Shown one piece after another: positions 12,770 to 25,039 of a stretch of DNA of 64,000 nucleotides. This stretch comes from Leptobrachium leishanense. Lineage: Eukaryota; Chordata; Amphibia; Anura; Megophryidae. The translations under genes and the position numbers were made by a program. Below the pieces are notes generated by a model. That model had not been told where the DNA came from and ran no database searches. It worked only from the letters and a program-made list of their open reading frames with translations. Location of the stretch: contig CM019065.1 in the NCBI GenBank assembly GCA_009667805.1, positions 14,582,952-14,646,951 on the forward strand. Direction: 5' to 3'. Within the stretch, counting starts at the first letter, position 1. Each line of letters begins with the position of its first letter.

Positions 12770-13394
12770 TTTTTTGACCCCCCACTATCTTTTTGCCCTG
12801 CGTCGATGCTCCTCCACCACACTGATCTCCGGTCGTACATATAAAAGAACTGTATTTATTCAAATTCTCAATGTGGCCAAAAGCGTTATCCCTCTGTATT
12901 GGAGACAAATTATCTGTCCACTCCTGTCAGTTTTGGCAGTCTAGGATGGAGGACCTCCATTCCCTAGAACATTTGATACTTACCTCAGCGGACCAGTCCG
13001 AGTTATACTCCACAATCTGGTCCAGATGGACCCTGATCTCGTCTTCTTCCACTTTTAGAGCCATATTGAACGCACACCGAGACTAACTGATCCTAGGCAT
13101 TCTATACCTGATCATTTTCCTATTCACCTCAGTCTACTTTACCTGACCGATTCCCCTCCCCCCTTTCCCAGGTTGATTGACCCCTTTCTCTTGCCTTTTT
13201 ATTTCTGTAATCATTGAGCAATAATTCAGATTTCTCCATTTACATTGCATTGATATTTCTTTTATCGATATGTATTGTCATGTTATGGCAGATCCTGCGA
13301 GATCTAATATCTGGGGATATAACTGAACAATGCAAATATGATATTTTTGTGTTTGATATTGACATTGAAATTCAATAAAATTTGATTTACAAAA
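12770..13394 (+). mobile_element. 5'-truncated L1/Tx1-type LINE with 15-bp target duplication
   Basis: The flanks AAGATATCAAGATAC (12755-12769) and AAGATATCACGATAC (13395-13409) match at 14 of 15 positions. The insert ends ATTCAATAAAATTTGATTTAC, a LINE-like 3' end. Upstream frames show an ORF2 C-terminal remnant: VAKSVIPLYWRQ and, after a frame change, FWQSRMEDLHSLEHLILTSA. This fits the end of the L1-clade protein. The 625-bp length shows strong 5' truncation, as expected from target-primed reverse transcription. Confidence 0.8.
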
Positions 13395-13409
13395 AAGATA
13401 TCACGATAC

Positions 13410-14636
13410 AGAATATAAGGAGCAGACGAAAAATAGTCAGGAAAGCCAAGATCGATAAACCAGAAAAATCCAAAACACGATACAAGATTGTCGTAGACAG
13501 GAACCAGGAACATGAACCCTCAGGGACAGGATACAGGAAACAGAACTCATGCAAGAGCATTGGACCTCTGTGCTGCTAGCATTTAAATAGTGAACAGGTC
13601 TGGGCAATTGGGGCATGTGATCCCAGACCTGAACAGCTACAGCGAAACCCAGGAGCGGCACAGGGCGGAATAGCCATCCCAGAGCAGGGAAGAGCCGGCC
13701 TGGATCCCTCTCACCACCAGGGGACCTGGCTGGAAGGTGGAAAAGTGACACAATCATTGCTTTAGAACCTACAATCACTGTGGGTTCTGCAATGAAATAA
13801 GTCAAACGTCTTCTGTAATGTTGTGTCCCCTGGTTTCATAAAATGTCGTAGAGTGTGACTGGGAGTGTGAATGAGTGTAGACCTCAACAGACTGCTCATG
13901 CCTGATTTGCGTCTATATAACGGTGGAAAATCTAGGGTCCTATTCCAAGTCAAACAGCAGAGGGGATTCAATATTACCATGAGGCCTTGGTGAGGTTTTT
14001 GGGCTTGGTACACCAAGTCATTCTATAAATGAGTGCAAGTGATGGACGGTCTATGTGGATGTTCCACAATATCTAAAATACAACGGGCCTTATTCTTTTA
14101 GTAGCAGTAACCTGCTTCCTGTAACTCACTTTTGCTGTTGGGATACATGCATTACAGTAGTAGCCCAAGGCATTCCATGCCAAGCTCTACTACTATGAGC
14201 GATGACTGCACTATATACTCCAGAGTCTATAAGAATCCATTGTGTAACCGTGGGAGTTGCACGAAATCTCGCAATGCGCAAAGTCTGGCGGAAGGAGACG
14301 AGAACTATTTTCCCTAGGTCTCTTTTCTGACTACACTGTGAAGAGAGGGTGGATTGGGGTGAGGCCCTCAGGAGCCTGGGAAATGCGTTTAGATGCAGGA
14401 GGTGTATTTTTCATTGGGTATAATGTGATTTTGCGCTCACAAAATCACTTCAGACCTGGTTGCTGGAGGTGCAATTTTTGCTAGTTGTTTGCGGTTACAA
14501 CACAAATGAGGAGCGATATGGAATTGCTCATCATTCCAGCATTAGTGTTGGTTTGCCCATCCCATACAAAGTATAGGAGATGCAGACTAGCTGTATTAAC
14601 ATGCCAAAGCCGAGCGGTAACACAAGTTGCCACTCG
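13410..14636. other. Unassigned
   Basis: No gene supported. The ORF at 13437-13805 minus (122 codons) has no recognisable domain. The sequence just after the LINE continues the pre-insertion locus. Confidence 0.5.
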
Positions 14637-14644
14637 ACCTAGAC

Positions 14645-14780
14645 CAGGGGTCAGCAACCTTGGCTCCCTGATGTTTTGGGAACTACATCTCCCAAGATGC
14701 TCAGTCACCCATTAGGCTGAGTGAGCCACATGGGAAATGTAGTTCCCAAAACATCAGGGAGCCAAGGTTGCTGAACCCTG
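14645..14780. mobile_element. Small hAT-type MITE (136 bp) with perfect 8-bp duplication
   Basis: The element runs from CAGGGGTCAGCAACC to GGTTGCTGAACCCTG. It is almost entirely a hairpin, with the two halves complementary for about 50 bp (CTCCCTGATGTTTTGGGAAC and its complement). The target duplication ACCTAGAC is exact at 14637-14644 and 14781-14788. Eight-base duplications and CAG..CTG ends are hAT hallmarks. Confidence 0.93.
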
Positions 14781-14788
14781 ACCTAGAC

Positions 14789-15570
14789 TATCAAACAGTG
14801 CAGTAACGATTGTGAGAGGCTCCGCAATAAATACCGAGTCCCACATATTTCTTCTAGACTGGTGGGATACCAGCAGTAGCTTGTGTAGCGCTGGTTTAAT
14901 TCTGCTGCCGTAATTACTCGTTTCTGTCCACCAGGGGGGAGACGAGCGCAATGTAAACCATACTGGACACTTTTGGACTACGTTTTCCAGCATGATTTGG
15001 GGCAGGGAAAGGAAGTGGGTGGAGAGAACGGGGAGACATCCGCAACCTCGTCGGAGGGGAGACATCCGCAACCTCGTACACAGGAGAGCCAGTGCGTGCC
15101 AAGGGGTGAACAGAGCAAGATGCACGTGAGACCAGGAGCGATTGTGACCAGGCCGGAGCGCAGGTGCTGCCTTACAGACGCTGGAGATCGGTTTCAGTGA
15201 CTTGCCAGAGACCTAGTAATCCATCGCTGAGAGGTTTACACAGATACAGAGCTGCAGATTGGACCCTGAGTTAGGAGACCGCGATGATCTAATGGGAGTG
15301 CAGGCGGTGAACTGAGAATCTTGTGGCAGAGACGGACAAGCAAGACAAGCGGATCCAGTGGCACAGAGTCCCAGCCAAATCAAGCGGAGAGACGTCCTGG
15401 GTCGAGCAGGGTGCAGAGTATCTGGCGGATGGGTGAGAGGCCTTCCAGGCCACAGTACAGTAATAAAGCACACTGCAGTTTGTCTAAATCTACAGGGCCC
15501 CAATGTGACTAGTCGAAGACACATTGAATTCATTCACTGGCCAGTTGAATCTAGTACCCGGGTACCAACA
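14789..15570. other. Unassigned; short direct repeat at 15031-15078
   Basis: GGAGACATCCGCAACCTCGT occurs twice in tandem. No coding assignment. Confidence 0.4.
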
Positions 15571-15574
15571 CACG

Positions 15575-17425
15575 CATATTATTATTATTATTATTATTAT
15601 TTATTTATAAAGCGCCAGCATATTCCGCAGCGCTGTACAATAAGCACAGTACAGACAGGGTTACAATACATTGAACAACATTTGACAAACAGTACAGGAG
15701 GAGATGAGGGCCCTATTCCCGTAGGAACTCACAATCTAGGAGGGTTGGGGTTGGAAACAGGAGGAGAGGACTGTAAGGTGAGAGTGATTGATGGTTGCGT
15801 CAGTGAGTTGGGTGGTAGGCTTCCCTAAATAGGAATGTTTTCAGGGAGCGTTTGAAGGAAGAGAAGTTAGGGGAAAGTCTGACAGCACGAGGGAGAGCGT
15901 TCCAGAGAGTGGGGGCTGCGCGTGAGAAATCCTGCAGTCTATCATGGGAAGAGGTGACGCGGGGAGAAGCTAGGCGCAGGTCACTGTTTGACCTTAGGGA
16001 GCGGGCTGGGGTGTATTTGGTGATTAGTGAGGACAGGTAGTGGGGCGCTGAGTTAGTGAGGGTTTTGTAGGTAAGGATAAGGATTTTGAACTTAATTCTG
16101 CAGTGGATGGGGAGCCAGTGAAGGGACTCGCAGAGGGGAGCGGCAGAGACAGAGCGGCGGGTGAGGTGAATTAGCCTGGCGGAGGCGTTCAGGATGGATT
16201 GTAGGGGGGAGAGGTGGGACAGAGGGAGGCCAGATAAGAGATTATTGCAATAGTCGAGTCGGGAGATTACCAGGGCATGTATGAGTTGTTTTGTGGTGAC
16301 AGCGGTAAGAAATGGCCGAATTCTGGAAATATTACGCAGTTGGTATCGGCAGGAGGAGGAAAGAGACTTGATGTGGGGGATGAAGGAAAGAGCAGAGTCC
16401 AGTGTAACTCCAAGACAGCGAACTTGGTTTGATGGGGAGATGGTGATACCCTCCACCGTGATAGAGAAGTCAGGAGGTGGGGAGGCATTAGAGGGAGGAA
16501 TAAGTAGGAGCTCAGTCTTTGACATGTTGATCTTTAGGTGGTGGGAGGCCATCCAGGAGGAGATGCCAGATAAACAGTCACTGACTTTTGAAAGGACAGG
16601 GGGAGAGAGATCAGGGGTAGAGAGGTAGATCTGAGTGTCATCAGCGTAGAGGTGGTAATTAAAGCCAAAGCTGTTGATGATTTTGCCCAGGGAGGAGGTG
16701 TAGATGGAAAAGAGCAGAGGACCAAGGACAGAGCCTTGAGGTACACCAACAGATAAAGGCAATGAAGAGGAGGAGTTACCAGCAAAGGACACACAGAAGG
16801 ACCTGTTGGATAAATAGGAGTCAACCCAAGCAAGTGCAGTGTCACCGAGACCCAGAGAGTTGAGGGTCTGTAGAAGGAGGGGGTGGTCAACAGTGTCAAA
16901 AGCAGCCGAGAGGTCAAGCAGGATGAGAATAGAATAGTGGCCGTGTTTTTTAGCAGTTAGGAGGTCGTTGGTGACTTTGGTGAGGGCAGTTTCAGTTGAG
17001 TGTAGCGGACGGAAGCCAGATTGCAGGGGGTCAAGTAGGGAATTGGAGGACAGGAAGAGGGAGAGGCGGTTGAAGACTAGTTTTTCTAAGAGCTTTGATG
17101 TGAAGGGAAGCAGGGATACAGGGCGGTAGTTGGATGGAGAGTTGGTGTCTAGGGATGGTTTCTTTAGTAAAGGGGTAACTAGCGCGTGTTTGAAGGCGGA
17201 TGGAAAGGAGCCAGTGGAGAGAGATAGGTTGAAGATGTGTGTGAGAGCAGGGGTGAGGGAGGAGGAGAGGGGAGGAATTAGATGTGAGGGAATGGAGTCG
17301 AGCGGGCACGTGGTGAGATGTGAGGAGGACAATAAGGAATTGACTTCCTCCTCAGTGGTTGGGAGGAAGCGCACACGCACACGCACACGCACACCTTCTT
17401 GGGACACAACCTGTATGGGACTCAC
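15575..17425 (-). mobile_element. L2-type non-LTR retrotransposon, 5'-truncated
   Basis: The minus strand carries an open reverse transcriptase frame followed by a 3' UTR and a (ATA)n-type tail (plus-strand ATTATTATT at about 15578-15600). The 3' end contains AATATGCTGGCGCTTTATAA, a tail also seen at 25510-25560 and 30745-30790. The upstream end stops in a CACACG repeat at about 17374-17395, so the endonuclease part is missing. The uninterrupted frame suggests a fairly recent insertion. Confidence 0.9.
15803..17370 (-). CDS. Reverse transcriptase part of L2-type LINE ORF2
   Basis: One continuous frame of about 520 codons with the canonical non-LTR RT order: [20 protein letters not shown], then [28 protein letters not shown] (first catalytic Asp), [16 protein letters not shown] and [13 protein letters not shown] (YADD catalytic box). 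[20 protein letters not shown] and a C-terminal [17 protein letters not shown] / [13 protein letters not shown] block follow. The SLHWLPI and LWNALP signatures are common to CR1/L2/Rex1 lineages. The N-terminal apurinic endonuclease is absent, so the copy cannot move on its own. L2 versus Rex1 is not settled. Confidence 0.9.
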
Positions 17426-18599
17426 ACTCCGGCAACGAAGGGGTTAAAATTCCTTTTCTTTTCCGCTGCGCGTTTATCGCATTACGAACTTCTGTAAATA
17501 TATATGTATACCGTGCTGCTTTATATATGCCAGTTTATTTGAGACCAGTAAACTATATAATTTATAAAATCCACAACAGTGCTGGTGTATATTTATTCCC
17601 TAGTGCGGGGAGACTGACCCGAGGTTAAATTCAGCGGCTCCTCCGGGAGTGAGCGCTACACTTGCTATTGGAACCAAACATGCCTAACGATAATGCCACT
17701 AGCAGAAATGATAATTCCCATGGCTTTTACTGTGAAGGCCAATGGAACTCCATGGATCTAGTCTAAGGAATCTCGTGACCTGGTCTTGAGACCTTGTTGA
17801 GCTCTTGGGTTATTATGGATTTCCAATAGAAGAATGTCTGGTAATGGCTAGATGCCCTCTCCTGTTGAGAAGGATTTGTGTTAAGTATATGTTTTGCCTT
17901 GCTTTGATGTAATTTGTCAATAACTAGATATACATGTCCCCCAAAACCAAGCAGTGATAACGATGGCGCGAGACATGGCGTCAATTCTGCTGCACTAATC
18001 GTTACTGCTTGACATGGAATAGACTGCCCACGATGAACAGAATTTTCGAAAACTGTTCTTATACTTCATCGGAGCCTTGGTCTCAGAGCACAACACAGCC
18101 ATCCTTCCTTAGACCTCTCTTTTCTGCTGAGGAACGCTTGCAACCCACAGATATACAGTACATTAAGCAATTCCCAGCCTCGATAACACTGCGCCGTCCA
18201 TTAAAGCACTATCGGCCTCCGTTGGTACAATCGAAATATGACTCTCGGGTCAGGAATCGCTGGTTAACATCAGATAGAAACATTACTCTGAGTTCATTAA
18301 TTAGTATTAATTCACAAAGTCAATAATTTGCTTGTTTCATGGATTGAATTGTAATGTGCTGTGTGATTGTATGTAACCAGATAAGCAACAAGAGCCTCAG
18401 GACTCGGGATCAGTTCGTAGTGATCTCAGGATCCTAGGCAATCACGTCTGAGTCCATTCACAGAATGCTGAGAGTAACAGTAGAGAGTAACAATGATAAG
18501 TAATCAACTAAAGTAACCTAGGTATCATATCCTCCCCAACCTCGCCACTTGTCTATCCATTATCATATCCTCCTAACCAGAACCCCCCGTTTCCTTAAA
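17426..18599. other. Unassigned
   Basis: Only short frames (up to 105 codons) without motifs. No tandem structure noticed. Confidence 0.4.
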
Positions 18600-19250
18600 C
18601 TCACCCCTAACAGCACTTAGTCCGGCTCTCCCAACACTTTTCTGATATTATCGGCCCGGCCATCGAATTGCGCCCGCTGCATCCGATACCTTGAGCGGCT
18701 GATTCGATCTTTTGATCCTGCTACTCGATATTCCAGAGATCCGAGCTGCCACTGAGTGCCTCTTGCATCTAAGTGCTGGTGGCCATTGAACAAACCACCA
18801 GACAGGCTGTATGTCAGCTCAAAACAGAGATCAGATTTATTGGGACCCACACACAGGTCTTTTATACAACTACATTCAAACGTCCCGCCCACCCAAACAG
18901 TTCCCATTGGCTGGTTTCAAGTCCAGCCTGGCTCCAATTAGGTCCTCTTCAGGCTTCACTTAGGTCCACTGGGTTTATGCAAATGAGGTCTTGAAACAGG
19001 CTCGATTCTGATTGGTCCGAATACATTAGATAACAGAGTGAAGTCACACAAATTAGCAATCAGTGACCACACACAGTAATTTAGATAAACCATTGTAACA
19101 GGAATCAGATAACGGGACAGTATTTGCCTGACAAGGCAGATTTACAACTCCGCAAAAATGCAGCAGATAAACAGAAACACATTGACAGACAATAGACAGA
19201 TAGACAATAGTAGAAGAACTGAAAAGAAAGGGGCGCTGGATCAAAGTAGG
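18600..19250 (-). mobile_element. LTR-like segment III (partial, diverged)
   Basis: On the minus strand an AATAAA (plus TTTATT, about 18836-18841) is followed by TTGAGCTGACATACAGCCTG and TCTGGTGGTTTGTTC, and later GCCGGGCCGATAAT. The last piece parallels GCCGGGCCGATCTG at the end of the LTR at 28200-28963, and the CTGGTGTTTCATTC word there is equivalent. This suggests the R-U5 part of a related LTR. No flanking coding region found. Confidence 0.5.
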
Positions 19251-20180
19251 AAAAAAATGGGAATGTAATAATAGACCCCTCTAGGAGGCTGCTATGTATC
19301 TGAGAGGGAATCCCTCTAACCTCTCAAAAGGAAACCACAAGATAAAAACACAGAATGATACAGCGCCAAACCACAGGGTCAATAAAGCATAACACCCCAG
19401 AGTGAAAAATGACTGTGGATATTCACACGTCCAAATTATGTGCAGTGCAGATCCCTAGAATATATATAACGCATGCATGATGGATTACCCTCCTTGATAT
19501 ATGCACTCGAAGTATAAGGCATAGGAACTTTCCAATAATCCTCAGGGTATTATGAAATGACAGAAAAAACAATATACAATTGCGCAGCACAGCGTAAAAC
19601 AGTTTATAAACAAAAAGTAGTAACTTGGTAAATAGTAATAGGTCTTGAAGGTAACCAACTCACATGGTCCTGAGCCTATAGGTGTAAGGCTCAATATAGT
19701 CGCTTTTTTTTAGGACCTTTTAAGTATTTTTTTTTATTTTTTTGGAAACTTTTTTTTTCTCGAACTTTCCGCAAATGTCCCGAAAAGATCGAAGTTCGCG
19801 AACTTTCAAACAGACGATGTTCGAACCGATTCGAACAGGCAGACCATCCTTATTAACCATAAGTCTCCTTCATTGTCCTATCCTCACTCCTAGCTAATAC
19901 TTGTCTATACTCACTCATAAGCATAACTCTCCTCGCTAACCCTTAGTTATAACTCACGTCCACTATCCTATTTAATATATCACTACTGTGTGTCACTATA
20001 GCCCGTTCCAACCCCCTGTAACAGTACATGTTGCTTTATAGCTGTGACAGATTTGAGTGGCCATTGTTTGCCTAGACAGATATTACCTCAACTTCCATCA
20101 GACTGCTGTGTGTTTGTGCGGTCTGTTATATAACTTATTCATGTCCACCATGTGATTGCATTGTAGTCTGTTGCTCCATA
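19251..20180. other. Unassigned, AT-rich with T-runs at 19700-19760
   Basis: No gene recognised. A short CGAA-rich stretch (GAACTTTC..GTTCGAACCGATTCGAAC, about 19795-19845) may be a fragment of the CGAA MITE family. Confidence 0.35.
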
Positions 20181-20510
20181 TTTAATTTGGATTGGACTAT
20201 GAATGCTCAGAATCCTCAGAAGAGGAGGAGGGCACCTGGGTGTCATCTTCCATCAGTCTCCAGGTCCCTCTTGGCGCTGCTTATATTTGGCTCATATGTT
20301 TCGTTAAAGTCTGGTTTACCCCAACACTGACTCCTCTCATTTCAAGCGAATGCTATAATAAACTCTTTCTTTCTACCTGACCTTAAGCTTTGGATAAGCA
20401 CTGGAGAAGGCATGTCACCAGTGAGAGAACAGATGTCCTGCAAGGGAGTGCCATTAGCAGATGTAACCCAGTGGGGTACTGAGGCCTGTCACACTCTGTA
20501 TCTTTCTAGA
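20181..20510 (+). mobile_element. LTR-like end with leader (copy IV)
   Basis: ATAATAAACTCTTTCTTTC (about 20354) is a polyadenylation-like R end. It is followed by AAGCTTTGGATAAGCACTGG, AGAAGGCA, TCCTGCAAGG and CATTAGCAGATGTAACCC. The same order of words occurs at 9290-9400 after LTR copy I. Retroelement origin is inferred from this shared order. Confidence 0.45.
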
Positions 20511-21779
20511 AAGAGGTGTGTAAGGAGACCACTGTGCTCACTATCAGTGTAAAGATCAGACATACAGTACACGTGGATACGTCACTGGATACAGCTTTAT
20601 TACCTTTTTGAGAAGAGCTGAATGCCAGCCACATTCTTGTGCTGACAGTAGCCGTGTACACAGTAAATTGATGCACAAAGCCAAGGCTGCAATACATTGA
20701 TTTTTACAATAAAACCTTGTGCTGGCCGCTCTTATCTCGGGTACAGTTACGGTTGGCATTTTCCCAATCGTTTAATTTTGCATGAGAATTTACATGATCA
20801 CGTGCCGAGTGACCTTTAAATGTCTTCAAGCGTTGCACCTGACTCCATGCTTACTGTCTATACCTGGACAATGTACACACTCAAAGACAAATGACATCGC
20901 AATGGACTGTATTAGTCAACTGTACCTCTAAATTAATTTTCTAAGATAATGCAGAGCATAATAATAAATCGTCATCATTGGAGATGGGTGAGTGGTCTTG
21001 CTTCCGGATGGGTAGACAATAGTGTAGACATATGCATAGAAAAGTGGCAAATTAGGTGGTTGTCGTTGGTACGTTTCCCTTTCAAATTTGACGTATGGAG
21101 TTTTATTGTTACGCAACTCACTTCCTGCCTCTATAAATAGCTTCATTCACAGCCTGACCCATCAACGTCACCGTCATGAGCATCCATCCTCGATATTGTT
21201 TTCCCAGGTTGGAATGGGGCCGAGGAGTGATGCCATGGTTGCACAACATAATTTTGTGGCTGAGTGAGGCTCTTGAGAATACGGAAAAGTTTGGAGTTGT
21301 CAGGCCAACATCCAAAACCTAGAGATACGCAAATATGTTATGGAGACGTAAGCAGGAAGTGTTGGCCAAGAGTTCTTGAAGAAACAGTCTAGGAGTTTTT
21401 CTGGAGAAATGTAAACTTCTCGGTAATGTCAACTTACAAAGATGACTCAGTAGAATGGTGAAAAAGAAGAGAAGTCTAATAAACTGGCCAACTGTCAGGA
21501 TTCCAGCCCTGAACTCAATGGGAAACACAGGAATCTGTGTAGTTGAGATGATCCAGGTCGGCTCTTACCCTTGCCTGACCCATCCATTTAGATCCGGCCC
21601 GGGACTTTAGGATGGCCCACCATTCCATTGACCACACCTGATTTGCAGAGTTCCAGACCAACTCCTTTTTTAAGGGTGTTACACCTTCTCCTCAGTGCTC
21701 TGTTCTTGAGTCCCCTGTCTGGAGGTGGTTATTCTGTTCCAAACTACTGTTTATCTCAATGACTTCAGTGACTCCCCTA
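20511..21779. other. Unassigned
   Basis: No coding or repeat structure that I can support. Confidence 0.4.
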
Positions 21780-22165
21780 TTCCATCTCCCGAGAGTTTAC
21801 TGGCTTGCCATTGGATCCTGCCTTGTTTCGTGCCCAGCAGCACCTGCTGTGAGTGTCGTGCCATCTTGCCCAGCAGCACATGTTGTGAGTGCCATGCCAT
21901 CTTGCCCAGCATCGACTAACATGAGTGCCTGACCAGCAGTGCAGCCAGTTCCTGCCTAGCAGTGCCGTGTGATCCTGCTCATCAGTGCCTGCCCTGCAGT
22001 GTTGTGTCACCCTGCCTGCTGTAACATCCACGTGGTGCCTCAAAGTCCTGGCCAGGAATGCCTGCTGTTCCTTCCCAGTAGAGCATTGGATCACTGCCCA
22101 GCAGTGTGTTGTGTTCCCGGTCACCTAACCCCTGCTACCTTCACCACATGGACTGTTTCAAATAG
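21780..22165. repeat. Degenerate CCAGCAG minisatellite
   Basis: Loose repeats of the kind TGCCCAGCAGCACCTGCTGTGAGTG, spaced about 35-45 bp with heavy variation. The words GCCATCTTGCCCAGCA and CAGTGTTGTG recur. It is not coding. Confidence 0.6.
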
Positions 22166-22443
22166 CTACTCCTAAATGACTCTCATCATTTTGTTCCTGC
22201 TGGGCAATATACCTCCATCTGCACCTGGTCTAGTGTGTCCTCGCACTGAGGGTTTTCTGTGTCTTGCCCTGTGGGTCCCACCATATCTCATGCCATGGTG
22301 CCACCCTGACACCAACAATATGTCCAATGATTGCATGGCCCAAAACGTTGGTGAGTGATGTGTATAATTTTTATTTGGTGCAATAGGCCAATGACGAAAG
22401 AGAACACTGTTCAGTTGGAGCATAGGATAATGGTGGACAATAT

Positions 22444-22641
22444 CAGGGTTATACAGACAGATTCGAAGCGTCAACGCACGTTCGCTGACCCTCTATGGGG
22501 GATTTCACTGCCGTCGAACAGGCACCGTACTTGCTGAATTTGGCGAACTGCCTGCTCTCTGTATAGCCGAATGGCCCCGTACGCTGAAATTCAGTGTCGG
22601 TTAAATTTCGGCGACATTTCGGACCTCTCTGAATATCCCTG
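22444..22641. mobile_element. CGAA-family MITE, 198 bp
   Basis: The ends CAGGGTTATACAGACAGATTCG and its near complement (CTCTCTGAATATCCCTG) match the 8413-8944 element. The flanks are TAT at 22441-22443 and 22642-22644, again a 3-bp duplication. This independently supports the family's boundaries. Confidence 0.85.
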
Positions 22642-22644
22642 TAT

Positions 22645-23535
22645 GTTAGATCAGACACAATAATGGCCTGACCTTATACTTATAATGGTGTGAAGACCAC
22701 CCTGGATCTTGGTGAATATTGATAATTAACACACTGGGATGTATATAGTGATACTGTACATAATTGGGTATAGAAAGTTTGGTTTTTCCAGGCACCATGA
22801 AGGCTCCACTTCTTCCTTCAAACTGAAGCCCCTGGTAAGCCAGCAGGATAGCTCTGTTAGTATCAGTTCCCCGCACTTGGTATTCAGACACTCTCCGGCG
22901 AGCTTGCAATGTGTGTTCCAGCTTTTGCATTACCCCCAAACCACTGGCCAAGACTGAGAACAATTTCTACAAGACTCTGAATGTTTACTGAGCCCCCCCA
23001 GGAACAAAGGAGCTACTGCTATTGGATAACAGGTCATACCGCAAACAGATAATGCACACAAAAGAGACACATTCGCATTGACTAGGACAGGTTCACCCCT
23101 AACCTGGAGAGGTCCTAAGATAAAACCCAAACCCTCCCTGCGGTTACATCTCTCATGGATTCGAACACACAAGGGAGACACTGATTTACATACTGGGGTA
23201 AACTAATGTATCCACTTCATGTGGCGCACACATAACTTGAGGGCCGTCACAGTGGGTTTGCTTTCCCTTACACGGGGTCTAAGGAGGAGGGTGTGAGTCG
23301 CAAAACCAAAATCAATCTGTATTATTAATGGTGAGCTTCATCCGCCAGGTCAGAGGAACGTGAGGGACGACCGAACGCAGAGGCAATCAGAGACTGAAGA
23401 GGAGACGGCATAACTGCCAACATTTTAGGCCACAGAGGGAAGCTCGCAAATTCATCAGGGGTCAGGTCTGACAGGAACGTGTGGGAACACAATTCCTCCC
23501 CTACTGTTGCAGGAGGAACAAAGTTCCCATTTGGC
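22645..23535. other. Unassigned
   Basis: No gene. Nothing beyond short ORFs. Confidence 0.4.
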
Positions 23536-23538
23536 CCA

Positions 23539-23995
23539 TACTCTCTTAAACTTTAGGGGTTATTCAGAGAGCACTGAAATGTTGTGACATTTTGGTGCTC
23601 TCTGAATATCCCCTAAAATTTAAGAGAGTACGGTGACATTTTGGTGCTCCCTCGCACCCCGCAGTTCCCTGTACTACGGGAAATCAAAGTTCCCCACCCT
23701 GCGGTGAATACAGCATTCACCGCAGGGTCCCCGGAGTGCAGGGCATACCTGATGAACACCTGACGAAATCCCACCGAAAACCCAGCAGAACCACCGCAAA
23801 GAACACGCCAGAAAAAGTCAACAAGCTGACGAACGGGGGAGGGGGACAGTACGCTTGAAAGTTTCACATTTGAAACACTGTTTGCAAAAAAACGACAGAA
23901 CGAAAATGTCTGTAATTAACATATAAGATCCTGTGAATGATAATAAAAAGGTCTGTTGCGGAAAAATAAAAAACGATTAAAAAAGAAAATCGGAG
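23539..23995. mobile_element. CGAA-family MITE with head-to-head 45-bp inverted repeat
   Basis: 23540-23583 pairs with 23589-23632 (TACTCTCTTAAACTTTAGGG and its partner; few mismatches). The rest, from CACCGCAGGGTCCCC to AATAAAAAGGTCTGTTGCGG, matches the interior of 8500-8870. The inverted pair includes sequence outside the element's usual GGGGTTATTC end, so it looks like a rearranged copy. Confidence 0.75.
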
Positions 23996-25010
23996 GGGGG
24001 CGTGGCAGGCCGCGCGAGGGAGCAGACGTGTCTAAGCTGAGCTCCGTTTGAAGTCGCTGTAAACAGTGGTTTTCGCCCTGGATTTTCTCCTGAATTACCC
24101 CCTTGGGGAGTCCCTGCGCGGCTGGCCATTGGGAGGCGTGCTCTGGAACCGCTTAGGTCCCCCCTCCAGAGCCCAGCGGAGATTGGGGCCTTGTTTTCCG
24201 TTGAAAGAGCTTGCCTGGTGGCCTTTTTGAGGCCTAACTCTCCGCGCTAATCCGGGGCATCCCTTGCTTCCCCTACCTCCCTCTGTGGAACGGCACTGCT
24301 CAAGTGTCTGATGGTCGTGGGCTTGGAAGATGGAGGGCCCCTGTCCTCTGAATGCGGCTGTTGTCCCGTTGGTGGAGGAGCGTGCAGAATGGAGGCGTCT
24401 GACGCGCACTTCTCCCAGCGGAGACGTGGAGGCTACCCTTGCGGATCTTGGAGTGTATACTGGAGGCCTGGGGGTGCCTGTTGCTGTGCGACCTCTGGAG
24501 CAGATCGACGGTAGTCTTTCGTGATGGCTGGGGTCTGGAAAGGAGGCCCTAGCTGCGATCCGTACGGAGAAGGTCTGACAGTCTTCCTGTTCTGGCAGCG
24601 TATCGGGACGCTGGATACACGAGGGAGTTGGCCGTGCAGCGGACTTTGGAGGAGGTCCCGGAGGTGTTCGCTACTGGTCCCTCGGTGCAGTTTGAGGAGA
24701 TATGGCTGTCTGGCGTGGAGGCTCGTTCTGGTGGGGGGCCCATGGCGCACGCCGTGGTCCTATTGCGTGGCTCCGGCTGGATCATCTTGGGGCCAGCTGA
24801 TGCAACGGAACCTTTGTGAGGGGACGGTACCCGATACAGCGGCCCGCTGGTTGGACACGGGCTGAGATGGATTATCCTGCTCTGATTGTGGTCACAGGCT
24901 GGATCCCCCTTTGCACCCCCCGACTCGATGGGTGTGTCTTCCCCTCCCCCCCCTTGCTGGTCCACCCCGTGAGTAGTTTTTGTTTTTTGTTGGGAGAAGA
25001 CCGCGAGAAG
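23996..25010. other. GC-rich segment, possibly a LINE 5' UTR
   Basis: It begins GGAGGGGGGCGTGGCAGGCC and stays GC-rich with several overlapping open frames on both strands, none with a known domain. The start resembles 5' ends of frog L1-clade LINEs (inference from memory). A CpG-rich island is the alternative. No ORF1 could be recognised. Confidence 0.3.
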
Positions 25011-25039
25011 GGGATATGAAGGATAACTGGGGTCATGTA

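Noticed and set aside
13437..13805. 122-codon minus frame as a gene
   Set aside because: No recognisable domain and no conserved flanks.
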